Below, piece after piece: positions 22,628 to 30,413 of a stretch of DNA of 35,102 nt. The DNA lies in contig JAEZCL010000210.1 in NCBI GenBank assembly GCA_023433585.1, positions 1 to 35,102 on the forward strand, written 5' to 3'. A program made the position numbers and the translations under genes. Source of the stretch: Pseudomonadota bacterium (GTDB taxonomy: Bacteria; Pseudomonadota; Alphaproteobacteria; Caulobacterales; Caulobacteraceae). Position 1 is the stretch's first letter; each line of letters opens with the position of its first letter. The notes beneath the pieces are model-generated. The model worked only from the letters and a program-made list of their open reading frames with translations. It did not search any database and was not told where the DNA came from.

Positions 22628-23563
22628 ATGGGGATGGGCAAGCGGGCCAAGGCGGTTCTCGCCTCGACGGTTCTCGCCTCCACGGCGCTGTTCACCGCCG
22701 CGCCGGTCTGGGCGCAGGAATTGGTGGGTCAGCCGACGCGGGGCGGCATCGGGCTTCAGCCGGCGGCTTCGCCGCTGAAGGTCGACGCGCACATTTTCCA
22801 TGACGCCATCCTGATGCCGGTCATCACCGTCATCTGTCTGCTGGTGCTGGGCCTGCTGCTGTGGATCGCGTTCCGCTACAACAAGCGCCGCAATCCGGTT
22901 CCGGCGCGCTGGAGCCACAACACGGTCATCGAGATCATCTGGACCATCGTGCCGGTGCTGATCCTGATCGTCATCGCCGTGTTCTCGTTCCGGCTGCTGT
23001 TCGACTATCACGACATTCCCGATCCGGACGTGACGGTGAAGGTCACCGGCAACCAGTGGAGCTGGACCTACGAATATCCCGACCACGGCGTCGGCGAATA
23101 TGTCTCGAACATGATGCCCGAGGCGGAAGCGCGCGCTCAGGGCCTGCCGTACCTGCTGGCGGCCTACGAGCCCATGGTGGTGCCGGTGGGCCAGAACGTA
23201 CAGCTGCTCATCACCGCTTCGGACGTCATCCACTCGCTGGCGCTTCCGGCTTTCGGCCTCAAGACCGACGCCGTTCCTGGCCGCGTCAACGAGACCTGGT
23301 TCCGCGCCGACCGCACCGGCGTCTTCTATGGCCAGTGCTCCGAACTGTGCGGCGTGGACCACGCCTTCATGCCGATCCAGATCAATGTGGTGACCCAGGC
23401 CGAGTTCGAAGCCTGGGTGGCCGAGCGCGGCGGGGCTCTGCCCGGCGCCGAGCCGGCCGAAGACGCCGCCGTCGAGGCTTCGGCCGCCGCCGAGGCGACT
23501 GACGCCGCCGCCACCGAAACCGAAGACGCCCCGGCCGCCGACGCGGCCCCGGCGGTCCAGTAA
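22628..23563 (+). CDS. coxB: Cytochrome c oxidase subunit II (CuA subunit)
   Basis: A 311-residue precursor. A signal peptide (to about residue 30, VWAQ) is followed by two transmembrane helices and the periplasmic CuA cupredoxin domain. The CuA ligands are complete: His202 (DVIHS), then Cys237, Glu239, Cys241, His245 and Met248 in QCSELCGVDHAFM. Glu102 in VIEIIW corresponds to the K-channel entrance Glu101 of Rhodobacter subunit II. An Ala/Glu-rich tail of about 45 residues follows the domain. The ATG at 22628 is chosen because GAGGA lies eight bases upstream; ATG 22610/22613 and 22634 are alternatives. First gene of the oxidase cluster, 21 bases before coxA. Confidence 0.95.
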   Translation: MGMGKRAKAVLASTVLASTALFTAAPVWAQELVGQPTRGGIGLQPAASPLKVDAHIFHDAILMPVITVICLLVLGLLLWIAFRYNKRRNPVPARWSHNTVIEIIWTIVPVLILIVIAVFSFRLLFDYHDIPDPDVTVKVTGNQWSWTYEYPDHGVGEYVSNMMPEAEARAQGLPYLLAAYEPMVVPVGQNVQLLITASDVIHSLALPAFGLKTDAVPGRVNETWFRADRTGVFYGQCSELCGVDHAFMPIQINVVTQAEFEAWVAERGGALPGAEPAEDAAVEASAAAEATDAAATETEDAPAADAAPAVQ

Positions 23564-23584
23564 GAGAACGCGAGCCCGACGACC

Positions 23585-25255
23585 ATGGCCACCGCAACCG
23601 CACATCACGCCAAAGACGCTCATGAGAATGGGCACGATCACAAGCCGGGCTTCTTCGCCCGCTGGTTCCTGTCCACCAACCACAAGGACATCGGCATCCT
23701 GTACATCCTGTTCGCCATCATGGCGGGGATCATCGGGGGCGCGCTGTCCGGCCTGATCCGCTGGGAGTTGGCCGAGCCGGGCATCCAGGTGTTCCGTGAA
23801 GGGACGCTGGTGCATCACCTGGGGCTCATCGACGCCACCAAGCACGGCTACAACGTCACGGTCACGGCCCACGCCCTCATCATGGTGTTCTTCGTGGTCA
23901 TGCCGGCGACCATGGGCGGCTTCGCCAACTACTTCATTCCGCTCATGATCGGCGCGCCGGACATGGCGTTCCCGCGCATGAACAACGTCTCGTTCTGGTT
24001 CCTGGTCGCCGGCTTCGTGCTGCTGTGCATGTCCCTGTTCGTGGACGGCGGACCCGGCCGGGGCGCCGGCGGAGGCTGGACGGTCTATCCGCCCTTGTCG
24101 ACCGCGGGCCACACGGGTCCCTCGATGGATCTGGTGATCTTCTCGCTGCACGTGGCGGGCGCGTCATCGATCCTGGGCGCCGTCAATTTCATCACCACCA
24201 TCTTCAACATGCGCGCGCCGGGCATGACGCTGCACCGGATGCCGCTGTTCGCCTGGGCGGTGCTGATAACCGCCTTCCTGCTGCTGTTCAGCCTGCCGGT
24301 GCTGGCCGCCGCCATCACCATGCTGCTGACGGACCGCAACTTCGGCACGTCCTTCTTCGATCCGGCCGGCGGCGGCGACCCGGTCATGTTCCAGCACCTG
24401 TTCTGGTTCTTCGGCCACCCCGAGGTGTACATCATGATCCTGCCGGGCTTCGGCATGATCTAGCACATCGTCTCGACCTTCAGCCGCAAGCCGATCTTCG
24501 GTTACCTGGCCATGGCCTATGCGATGGTGGCCATCGGCTTCATCGGCTTCATCGTCTGGGCCCACCACATGTACACCGTCGGCATGTCGGTGGAGCAGCG
24601 CGCCTATTTCGTGGCCGCCACGATGATTATCGCGGTGCCGACGGGCATCAAGATCTTCAGCTGGATCGCCACCATGTGGGGCGGCTCGCTGACCTTCAAG
24701 ACGCCCATGCTGTGGGCGCTCGGCTTCATCTTCCTGTTCACCGTCGGCGGCGTGACCGGCGTGGTCCTGGCCAACGCCGCCATCGACTACACCTTGCACG
24801 ACACCTACTACGTTGTGGCGCACTTCCACTACGTGCTGTCGCTGGGCGCGGTGTTCTCGATCTTCGCGGCCTTCTATTACTGGTTCGAGAAGATGTGGGG
24901 CGTGAAGTACAACGAGTTCCTCGGCGCGCTGCATTTCTGGATCATGTTCGTCGGGGTGAACGTGATCTTCTTCCCGCAGCACTTCCTGGGCCTGCAGGGC
25001 ATGCCGCGCCGCTACATCGACTATCCGGACGCCTACACCCTGTGGAACTATGTTTCGTCGGTGGGCTACCTCATCACCCTGGCGGGCATGGCGGTGTTCT
25101 TCATCCTGGTGGTCGAGGCGGCGATCCGTCGCCGCAAGGCCGAAGCCAACCCCTGGGGCGAAGGCGCCACCACCCTGGAATGGACCCTGTCGTCGCCTCC
25201 GCCGCACCACCAGTTCAACGAGCTGCCGGTGGTCAAGGCCGACGATCATCACTGA
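23585..25255 (+). pseudogene. coxA: Cytochrome c oxidase subunit I, frame interrupted by one amber codon
   Basis: The catalytic subunit of aa3 oxidase (12 helices, heme a and heme a3-CuB). The frame is 557 codons, with a TAG at codon 293 (24461-24463); the 292-residue front and the rest (first ATG at 24512) stay in one frame with no other disruption. Every landmark fits Rhodobacter sphaeroides numbering minus six: heme a ligand His96, D-channel Asp126 and Asn133, Glu280, CuB ligands His278, His327 and His328, cross-linked Tyr282, K-channel Thr353 and Lys356, and the HFH pair of heme ligands in AHFHYVLS. The TAG takes the place of Ser299 (TCG to TAG by one base). If not read through, the protein lacks the CuB histidines and heme ligands and cannot work. 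It could be a true mutation, a sequencing error, or suppressed in vivo. Confidence 0.9.
24461..24463 (+). other. coxA: In-frame amber stop in coxA at a K-channel serine position
   Basis: The context GMI-stop-HIVSTF replaces the usual GMISHIVSTF. The stop lies 11 codons after Tyr282, exactly the Tyr288-to-Ser299 distance in R. sphaeroides. The base after the stop is C (UAG-C), generally the leakiest context for stop codons. No second start with a Shine-Dalgarno is seen before ATG 24512. Confidence 0.95.
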
Positions 25256-25284
25256 CCGCGTCTGAGCGGTGGGAAACGGATGGG

Positions 25285-25321
25285 GGCCCGGGCGTCTTGC
25301 GCGCCTGGGCCTCCGCCTTTT
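25285..25321 (+). terminator. Possible terminator or attenuator after coxA
   Basis: Arms GGCCCGGGCG (25285-25294) and CGCCTGGGCC (25302-25311) pair at nine of ten positions, and four T residues follow at 25318-25321 after a short TCCGCC gap. It lies 30 bases after the coxA stop and could partly end transcription before ctaB. Confidence 0.5.
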
Positions 25322-25357
25322 GAAGCGGACGAACGGAAATCATCCGCGTCGCGCCGG

Positions 25358-25384
25358 CGGGACAAGTCCGGGCATGACGGAGTA
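25358..25384. repeat. Second copy of the dispersed repeat, partial, in the ctaB leader
   Basis: This 27-bp stretch matches 72-98 at 24 positions. Only the right half of the element at 1-98 is kept, with no left inverted arm visible. Its end adjoins the AAGG (25384-25387) that serves as ctaB Shine-Dalgarno, seven bases before the ATG. Confidence 0.75.
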
Positions 25385-25394
25385 AGGTGAGGGC

Positions 25395-26369
25395 ATGACC
25401 GCCAAGGCGTCCGAAAACGCGATCGCCCAGCCGGAAGACTATTTCCAGCTGCTGAAGCCGCGCGTCATGTCGCTGGTGGTGTTCACCGCCATCACCGGTC
25501 TGGTGGCGGCGCCGGGCGACATCAATCCGTTCCTGGCCGCCATCGCCATTCTGTGCATCGCCATGGGCGCGGGCGCGGCGGGCGCCCTGAACATGGCGCT
25601 GGAGGGCGAGACCGACGCCCTGATGCGGCGTACGCGGGGACGGCCGGTGGCGGCGGGCCGGGTCCGATCCGGCGACGCCATGACCTATGGCGTGCTTCTG
25701 GGGGCTTTTTCGGTGATGCTGCTGGGCATGGCGGTGAATTGGTTCGCCGCCGCTCTCCTGGCCGTGACCATCATCTATTACGCAGGCTTCTACACCCTGC
25801 TGCTCAAGCGCCGCACGCCCCAGAACATCGTCATCGGCGGGGCTGCGGGCGCTCTGCCGCCGGTCATCGGCTGGGCGGCGGTGACCGGTGACGCGCCCTG
25901 GCAGGCATGGCTGCTGTTTCTCATCATCTTCCTGTGGACCCCGCCGCACAGCTGGGCCCTGGCGCTCTATTCGGCCGGCGATTACGCCAAGGCCGGCATT
26001 CCCATGATGCCGGTGGCGCGCGGAGCGAAGTCCACCCGACTACAGATCCTGATCTACAGCCTGATCTTCGTGCCCGTGGCGGTCGCTCCCGCCCTGACCG
26101 GCATGGCGGGGACCCCCTATCTGATCGTGTCGGTGGCGGGAGGGCTGTTCTTCATCGCCCTGGCCGTGCGTCTCTGGCGCTCGCGGGCGGGCGAGCAGCC
26201 GGACAAGGCCGAGGCGGTGGGGCGAGAGGCCGCATTGTATGATGTGCGCGCGGAGGCCAAACCTGCGCGCAACCTGTTCGCCTATTCGATCCTTTACCTG
26301 ATGGCCCTGTTCGCCGTCCTGCTGGTCGAGAACGCGCCTGTCATCGGAGCCTGTCCGTCATGCAGCTGA
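25395..26369 (+). CDS. ctaB: Protoheme IX farnesyltransferase (heme O synthase)
   Basis: A 324-residue inner-membrane UbiA-type prenyltransferase with eight or nine helices. It attaches a farnesyl group to heme b, giving heme O, the precursor of heme A in aa3 oxidase. The aspartate-rich, diphosphate-binding region NMALEGETDALMRRT (about residues 66-80) is visible, as are the family motifs YYAGFYTLLLKRRTPQN and WTPPHSWALAL. The C-terminal part has the usual extra helices. The start ATG 25395 follows AAGG; the leader contains the dispersed repeat. The gene lies between coxA and a small coxF-like gene that overlaps its end by ten bases, as in other alphaproteobacterial oxidase clusters. Confidence 0.95.
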   Translation: MTAKASENAIAQPEDYFQLLKPRVMSLVVFTAITGLVAAPGDINPFLAAIAILCIAMGAGAAGALNMALEGETDALMRRTRGRPVAAGRVRSGDAMTYGVLLGAFSVMLLGMAVNWFAAALLAVTIIYYAGFYTLLLKRRTPQNIVIGGAAGALPPVIGWAAVTGDAPWQAWLLFLIIFLWTPPHSWALALYSAGDYAKAGIPMMPVARGAKSTRLQILIYSLIFVPVAVAPALTGMAGTPYLIVSVAGGLFFIALAVRLWRSRAGEQPDKAEAVGREAALYDVRAEAKPARNLFAYSILYLMALFAVLLVENAPVIGACPSCS

Positions 26370-26491
26370 CCCCCGAGGAACTGAAGGCCAGGACGCGCCG
26401 CAACCGCGCCATCGCCCTGGGGCTGGTCGTCTTCATGGTTCTGGTCTTCATCACCACCATGCTGCGGCTTCAGGCCAATGTGGGGGGCTGA
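26360..26491 (+). CDS. Small membrane protein of the oxidase cluster (CoxF-like)
   Basis: A 43-residue protein with an N-terminal basic segment (TPEELKARTRRNR) and one transmembrane helix (about residues 18-33), ending RLQANVGG. Small proteins with an ELKARRxRN-type start and one helix stand between ctaB and ctaG in alphaproteobacteria and are called CoxF in rhizobia; they probably aid oxidase assembly, but this is not shown. Its ATG (26360) lies ten bases inside the end of ctaB, and its stop is three bases before the ctaG GTG, so it is translated with both neighbours. Too short to appear in many gene calls. Confidence 0.75.
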   Translation: MQLTPEELKARTRRNRAIALGLVVFMVLVFITTMLRLQANVGG

Positions 26492-26494
26492 GCC

Positions 26495-27046
26495 GTGAAC
26501 CGGAACGCTCGTACGGCGCTGATCTGCATCGGCCTGCTCGCCGTGATGACGGGGGCGTCCTTCGCCGCCGTGCCGCTTTATCGCCTGTTCTGCCAGGTGA
26601 CCGGTTTCAACGGCACGGTGATGCGCGCCGACGCGGCGCCGGACAGGGTGCTGGACCAGACCGTGCGCATCCGGTTCGACACCAATGTGCGCGATCTGCC
26701 GTGGGCGTTCGAGGCCGAGCAGACGCGCCAGACGGTGCACATCGGCGACACCGGAATCGCCTATTTCCGCGTCACCAACACCTCCGACCGCGCCCTCAGC
26801 GGCACGGCGGCCTACAATGTGACGCCCGAACACGCCGGCCCGTATTTCCAGAAGCTGGAATGCTTCTGCTTCGATCCGCAGGAAATCCAGCCGGGCCAGA
26901 CGGTGGAGTTTCCGATCCAGTATTTCGTCGCCCCCGAGATGGCCACCGACCGCGAATCCCGGGGCATACGCGACATCACCCTTTCCTACACCTTCTATCC
27001 CACCGACCGATTCCAGCAGCGCGCGGCTATTGGCGGACAGGGATAG
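26495..27046 (+). CDS. ctaG: Cytochrome c oxidase assembly protein CtaG/Cox11
   Basis: A 183-residue inner-membrane protein with one N-terminal helix (about 8-25) and a periplasmic immunoglobulin-like domain that delivers copper to the CuB site of subunit I. The copper motif CFCF (Cys123 and Cys125 in LECFCFDP) is present, as is the conserved Cys33 after the helix (YRLFCQVTG). VPLYRLFCQ and the end FYP fit the family. Start GTG 26495 directly follows the stop of the coxF-like gene. The target subunit I is the interrupted coxA gene, so this protein could lack a client unless the amber codon is read. Confidence 0.95.
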   Translation: MNRNARTALICIGLLAVMTGASFAAVPLYRLFCQVTGFNGTVMRADAAPDRVLDQTVRIRFDTNVRDLPWAFEAEQTRQTVHIGDTGIAYFRVTNTSDRALSGTAAYNVTPEHAGPYFQKLECFCFDPQEIQPGQTVEFPIQYFVAPEMATDRESRGIRDITLSYTFYPTDRFQQRAAIGGQG

Positions 27047-27107
27047 CGGGGCTATAGCCCAGACACGATCCACCCTTCGTCGCTTGACGCACTGAAGAGA
27101 CGCATAA

Positions 27108-27983
27108 ATGGCCGACGCACACGCCGTTCATCACGACTATCACATCCTGCCGCCCAGCCCGTGGCCGCTGGTGTCCGCGATCGCGACGACCGTCATGATG
27201 GTGGGCGCGGTCGTGTGGATGAAGGGTCTGTTCGGCTTGCCCGCCGGCACCAACTGGCTGTTCTTCGCGGGTGTGGCCGGGGTGTTCTTCTCCATGTTCG
27301 GATGGTGGGCTGCGGTGATCCGGGAAAGCCGGGCCGGGGACCATACGCCGGTCGTGTCGCTGGGCCTGCGCTACGGCATGATGCTGTTCATCGCCTCGGA
27401 GGTGATGTTCTTCGCCGGCTTCTTCTGGGTGTTCTTCGAGATGTCCATCTTCAGCGAAGCCCGGACGCTGATTCCCGAATTCGGCAACTGGACCGACACG
27501 GCCGCGGCCTGGTCCACCTGGCCGCCGCGCGGTGTCGAGGTGCTGGACCCGTGGCAGCTGCCGCTGCTGAACACCGTCATCCTGCTGCTGTCGGGCACCA
27601 CTGTGACCTGGGCCCACCACGCTCTGCAGGTGGGCGACCGCAAGGCGGCCAAGATCGGTCTGGGCCTGACGGTGGCGCTGGGCGTCCTGTTCACCGCCGT
27701 TCAGGCCTATGAATATTATCACATTCTCCACGAGAACCTGTTCTTCAACGAGAATGCCCTGAACGCGGGCCTGTACGGCTCGACCTTCTTCCTGCTGACG
27801 GGATTCCACGGCTTCCACGTCCTGGTGGGCACCATCTTCCTGACCGTGTGCCTGCTGCGCCTGTTCGCGGGCCAGATGACGCCGCAAAAGCACTTCGGCT
27901 TCGAGGCGGCGGCCTGGTACTGGCACTTCGTGGACGTGGTGTGGCTGTTCCTGTTCGCCTTCGTCTACGTCATCTACGGCTGA
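27108..27983 (+). CDS. coxC: Cytochrome c oxidase subunit III
   Basis: A 291-residue inner-membrane protein with seven transmembrane helices. Typical features are HDYHILPPSPWPL at the start, SEVMFFAGFFWVFFE in helix III, FHGFHVLVGT, and the closing WYWHFVDVVWLFLF. Subunit III keeps proton uptake by the D channel stable and may bind lipid. The start ATG 27108 has GAAGAG upstream. The gene is intact and has normal length, 61 bases after ctaG. It precedes the DUF983 gene by two bases. Confidence 0.96.
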   Translation: MADAHAVHHDYHILPPSPWPLVSAIATTVMMVGAVVWMKGLFGLPAGTNWLFFAGVAGVFFSMFGWWAAVIRESRAGDHTPVVSLGLRYGMMLFIASEVMFFAGFFWVFFEMSIFSEARTLIPEFGNWTDTAAAWSTWPPRGVEVLDPWQLPLLNTVILLLSGTTVTWAHHALQVGDRKAAKIGLGLTVALGVLFTAVQAYEYYHILHENLFFNENALNAGLYGSTFFLLTGFHGFHVLVGTIFLTVCLLRLFAGQMTPQKHFGFEAAAWYWHFVDVVWLFLFAFVYVIYG

Positions 27984-27985
27984 TC

Positions 27986-28363
27986 TTGACGGACCAGCCC
28001 GAAGCCTCAGCGCCCGCCCGCGTCGATCCGATGCGGGCGGGTTTGCTTTGTCGGAGCCCCTGTTGCGGCCAGGCTCCGCTGTTCGAGGGGTTCCTGAAGG
28101 TCAGGCCGGTCTGTTCGGCCTGCGGCTATGACCTGGCGTCGGTGAACGCCGGCGACGGCGCGGCCAGCTTCATCATGCAGATCGCCGGCGGGATCGTCGG
28201 ATTTTCGGCCCTCTATGTTGAAATCGCCTTCAGTCCGCCCATCTGGCTGCACCTGATCGTGTGGCTGCCGCTGGTGACGGGCCTGTCCCTGGCGCTGATG
28301 CGGCCGGGCAAGGGACTGATGATCGGTCTGCATGTGAAGAACCGGGCGCGCGGCGCGCCATGA
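27986..28363 (+). CDS. DUF983 family membrane protein
   Basis: A 125-residue protein with an N-terminal zinc-ribbon-like domain (CRSPCCG ... CSACGYDL, two CxxC-type pairs), then two transmembrane helices (about 55-73 and 78-95). DUF983 proteins are often found in alphaproteobacterial oxidase operons next to coxC and SURF1, suggesting a role in assembly, but no mechanism is known. The start is TTG 27986, just after the coxC stop, or ATG 28031 giving 110 residues; neither has a clear Shine-Dalgarno. The stop overlaps the SURF1 start (ATGA), so SURF1 is translationally coupled. Confidence 0.85.
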   Translation: MTDQPEASAPARVDPMRAGLLCRSPCCGQAPLFEGFLKVRPVCSACGYDLASVNAGDGAASFIMQIAGGIVGFSALYVEIAFSPPIWLHLIVWLPLVTGLSLALMRPGKGLMIGLHVKNRARGAP

Positions 28364-29124
28364 CGGCATCTGCGCAAAGGGCGAGGCGTTTTCCCTGGGT
28401 TCTGACGATGCTGTCGGCGATGCTGCTGGCGGCGCTTCTGAGCCTGGGCGTCTGGCAGGTCCAGCGGCTGGCCTGGAAGCGGGGACTGATCGACCAGGCG
28501 GCCGCCGCGGCCGACCTGGCTCCCGTTCCGGCGGATCAGGTGCTGAACCGCCCCGGGGGCGAGTTCCGGCGCGTGATCCTGGATTGTCCGGGCCTGGCGA
28601 CGGCGCCCTATGTCGAGCTGCAATCGATCCATGAGCGGGCGGCGGGCGTGCGCCTGATCTCGGCGTGTCGGCCGCAAGGGGTGCGGACGACGGTTCTGGT
28701 GGACCGGGGTTTCGTGGCCGAGACGGTCTCTGCGCGGCCGCCCGTCGCGCCCCAAGACATGACGCCCGCCCGGGTCATCGCCACGGTGCGCGCCGCATCC
28801 TCGCCGAACTGGATGACGCCTCCGCCGCAGGGCGGCCGGTTCTTCGCCCGGGATCACGCCGCCATGGCCCGGGCCCTGGGGATCGAGAGAGCGGTCGACC
28901 CCCGCGTTCTGTTCGCCGAGACCTCCGCCGACCCGCAATTCACCGCGCTGGTCCCGGCGGTCCCCCCGGCGGCGTTCAGCGACAACCACCTGGGCTACGC
29001 CGCCACCTGGTTCGGCCTCGCCATCGCCCTGATCGTCTTCTATGGACTGCTGCTGAAACGGCGCATGACGCCGCGCCCCCTGCCGCGCCCCGGCGGCGCC
29101 CGGACGGATCCCGAGCCAGATTGA
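28360..29124 (+). CDS. SURF1/Shy1 oxidase assembly factor
   Basis: A 254-residue inner-membrane protein with an N-terminal helix (about 14-30), a periplasmic domain, and a C-terminal helix (about 210-230). The family signature WQVQRLAWKRGLI follows the first helix, and the end has NHLGYAATWFGLA. SURF1 promotes heme a3 insertion into subunit I. ATG 28360 overlaps the DUF983 stop by four bases, and its TGA overlaps the next gene's TTG start (TTGA). It is the last gene of the oxidase cluster proper. Confidence 0.92.
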   Translation: MTASAQRARRFPWVLTMLSAMLLAALLSLGVWQVQRLAWKRGLIDQAAAAADLAPVPADQVLNRPGGEFRRVILDCPGLATAPYVELQSIHERAAGVRLISACRPQGVRTTVLVDRGFVAETVSARPPVAPQDMTPARVIATVRAASSPNWMTPPPQGGRFFARDHAAMARALGIERAVDPRVLFAETSADPQFTALVPAVPPAAFSDNHLGYAATWFGLAIALIVFYGLLLKRRMTPRPLPRPGGARTDPEPD

Positions 29125-30383
29125 CCCGCCTTCACACCCTTTCCAACGGCGTGCGCGTCGTGGCCGACCCCATGCCCGGGCTGAAGACCTTCGCCCTGAC
29201 CGTGGCCGTGCGCGGCGGCGCGCGCTGGGAGGACGAGGCCCGCTCGGGCTGGTCGCATCTGCTCGAACATGTGGTGTTCAAGGGCGCGGGCGACATGAGC
29301 GCGCGCGACATCGTCGAACGCATCGAGGCCGAGGGCGGCTCCATCAACGCCGCCACGGGCCAGGAGCGCACCAGCTTCGAGGTGCGGGCCATGGCGGCCT
29401 CCCTGCCGCTGGCCATGCAGGTGGTCTCCGACATCGTCTTCCGTCCCGCCCTCAGCGAGGCCGAGATCGCGCGCGAGAAGGACGTGGTGGCCCAGGAGAT
29501 CGCCGAGGCCTTCGACACGCCCGACGACCATGTGTTCGAGATGGCGGGCGACCGCGCCTTCACCGGCCAGCCTCTGGGGCGGCCCATCCTGGGCTCGGTC
29601 GACAGCATCGGCCGCGCTGACCGGGCAGGCCTGGCGGCCTGGCGCGAGACGCTGTACGCGCCCGAACGCATGGTGGTGGCGGTGTCAGGGGCGGTGGACG
29701 AAACCCGTCTCGTGGATCTGGCCGAGCGCTGGTTCGGTTCGGCCGCGTCGGCGCCGGCGGCGACGCCCGCGCCCGCCGCCTTCACCGGCGGCCATGCCGC
29801 CCTGTCGCGCCGGATCGAACAGGCCAATCTGGTGTTCGAACTGCCCGGCCTGCCGGTCGAGGATCCCGACGTGGCCGCCCTGCGGCTGTTCTGCGAGGTG
29901 CTGGGCGGCGGCATGGCTTCGCGCCTGTTCCAGAGCGCGCGCGAGGATCGGGGCCTGGCCTACGCCGTCGACGCCTGGCTCGAGGGCTATGAGGACACGG
30001 GCGTCCTGGGCATCTACGCGGGAGCCGCTCCGGGGCGCGCCGAAGAACTCGCGCGGGTGGCGGCGGCCGAGCTGCGGTCGCTGGCGCTGGAGGGGCCGAG
30101 CGCCGAGGAGCTGACCCGCGCCCGGGCGGTGCTGAACGCGGGCCTGTGGATGGCGGATGAAAGCCCGGCGTCGCGCGCGGGACGCAACGCGGCTCAGACC
30201 CTGATCCACGGCGCGCCCGTCGCCTCGGCGGAGCTGGCCCGGCGGGTGGCGGCGGTGACGCCGGACGACATGCGGCGTCTGGGCGAACGGCTGCTGGGTC
30301 CGGCCAAGGCCGCCACGGCGGTGCTGGGACCGAAGGCGGCCGGGCGCGCCGGGTCCGTCTTCGCCGAAACCCTTCACGCCTGA
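29121..30383 (+). CDS. M16 family zinc peptidase (processing-peptidase-like)
   Basis: A 420-residue peptidase with the inverted zinc motif HLLEH (His46, Glu49, His50) and a downstream glutamate ligand at Glu125 in VVAQEIAE, 76 residues after Glu49, the standard M16B layout. The second half (about 220-420) is the inactive paired domain, with the GGGMASRLFQ segment. The length equals that of bacterial MPP/PqqL-type single-subunit peptidases. The TTG at 29121 overlaps the SURF1 stop by four bases, and the frame starts naturally with the RLHTLSNGVRVV family beginning. Substrate unknown; probably cytoplasmic, as there is no signal peptide. Confidence 0.92.
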   Translation: MTRLHTLSNGVRVVADPMPGLKTFALTVAVRGGARWEDEARSGWSHLLEHVVFKGAGDMSARDIVERIEAEGGSINAATGQERTSFEVRAMAASLPLAMQVVSDIVFRPALSEAEIAREKDVVAQEIAEAFDTPDDHVFEMAGDRAFTGQPLGRPILGSVDSIGRADRAGLAAWRETLYAPERMVVAVSGAVDETRLVDLAERWFGSAASAPAATPAPAAFTGGHAALSRRIEQANLVFELPGLPVEDPDVAALRLFCEVLGGGMASRLFQSAREDRGLAYAVDAWLEGYEDTGVLGIYAGAAPGRAEELARVAAAELRSLALEGPSAEELTRARAVLNAGLWMADESPASRAGRNAAQTLIHGAPVASAELARRVAAVTPDDMRRLGERLLGPAKAATAVLGPKAAGRAGSVFAETLHA

Positions 30384-30413
30384 CCCGGAGCGTCAGAGGG
30401 GGTATAAGGGCGG

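Noticed and set aside
24461..24463. TAG in coxA as a pyrrolysine codon, by analogy with genetic recoding
   Set aside because: Pyrrolysine systems (pylT/pylS) are not expected in Caulobacteraceae, no recoding element is seen, and the residue expected is an ordinary serine; point mutation, error or simple suppression is more likely.
24512..25255. The second half of coxA as an independent gene for a split subunit I
   Set aside because: There is no Shine-Dalgarno before ATG 24512, the 16 codons between the stop and that ATG still encode conserved subunit I sequence, and no natural split at this helix is known to me.
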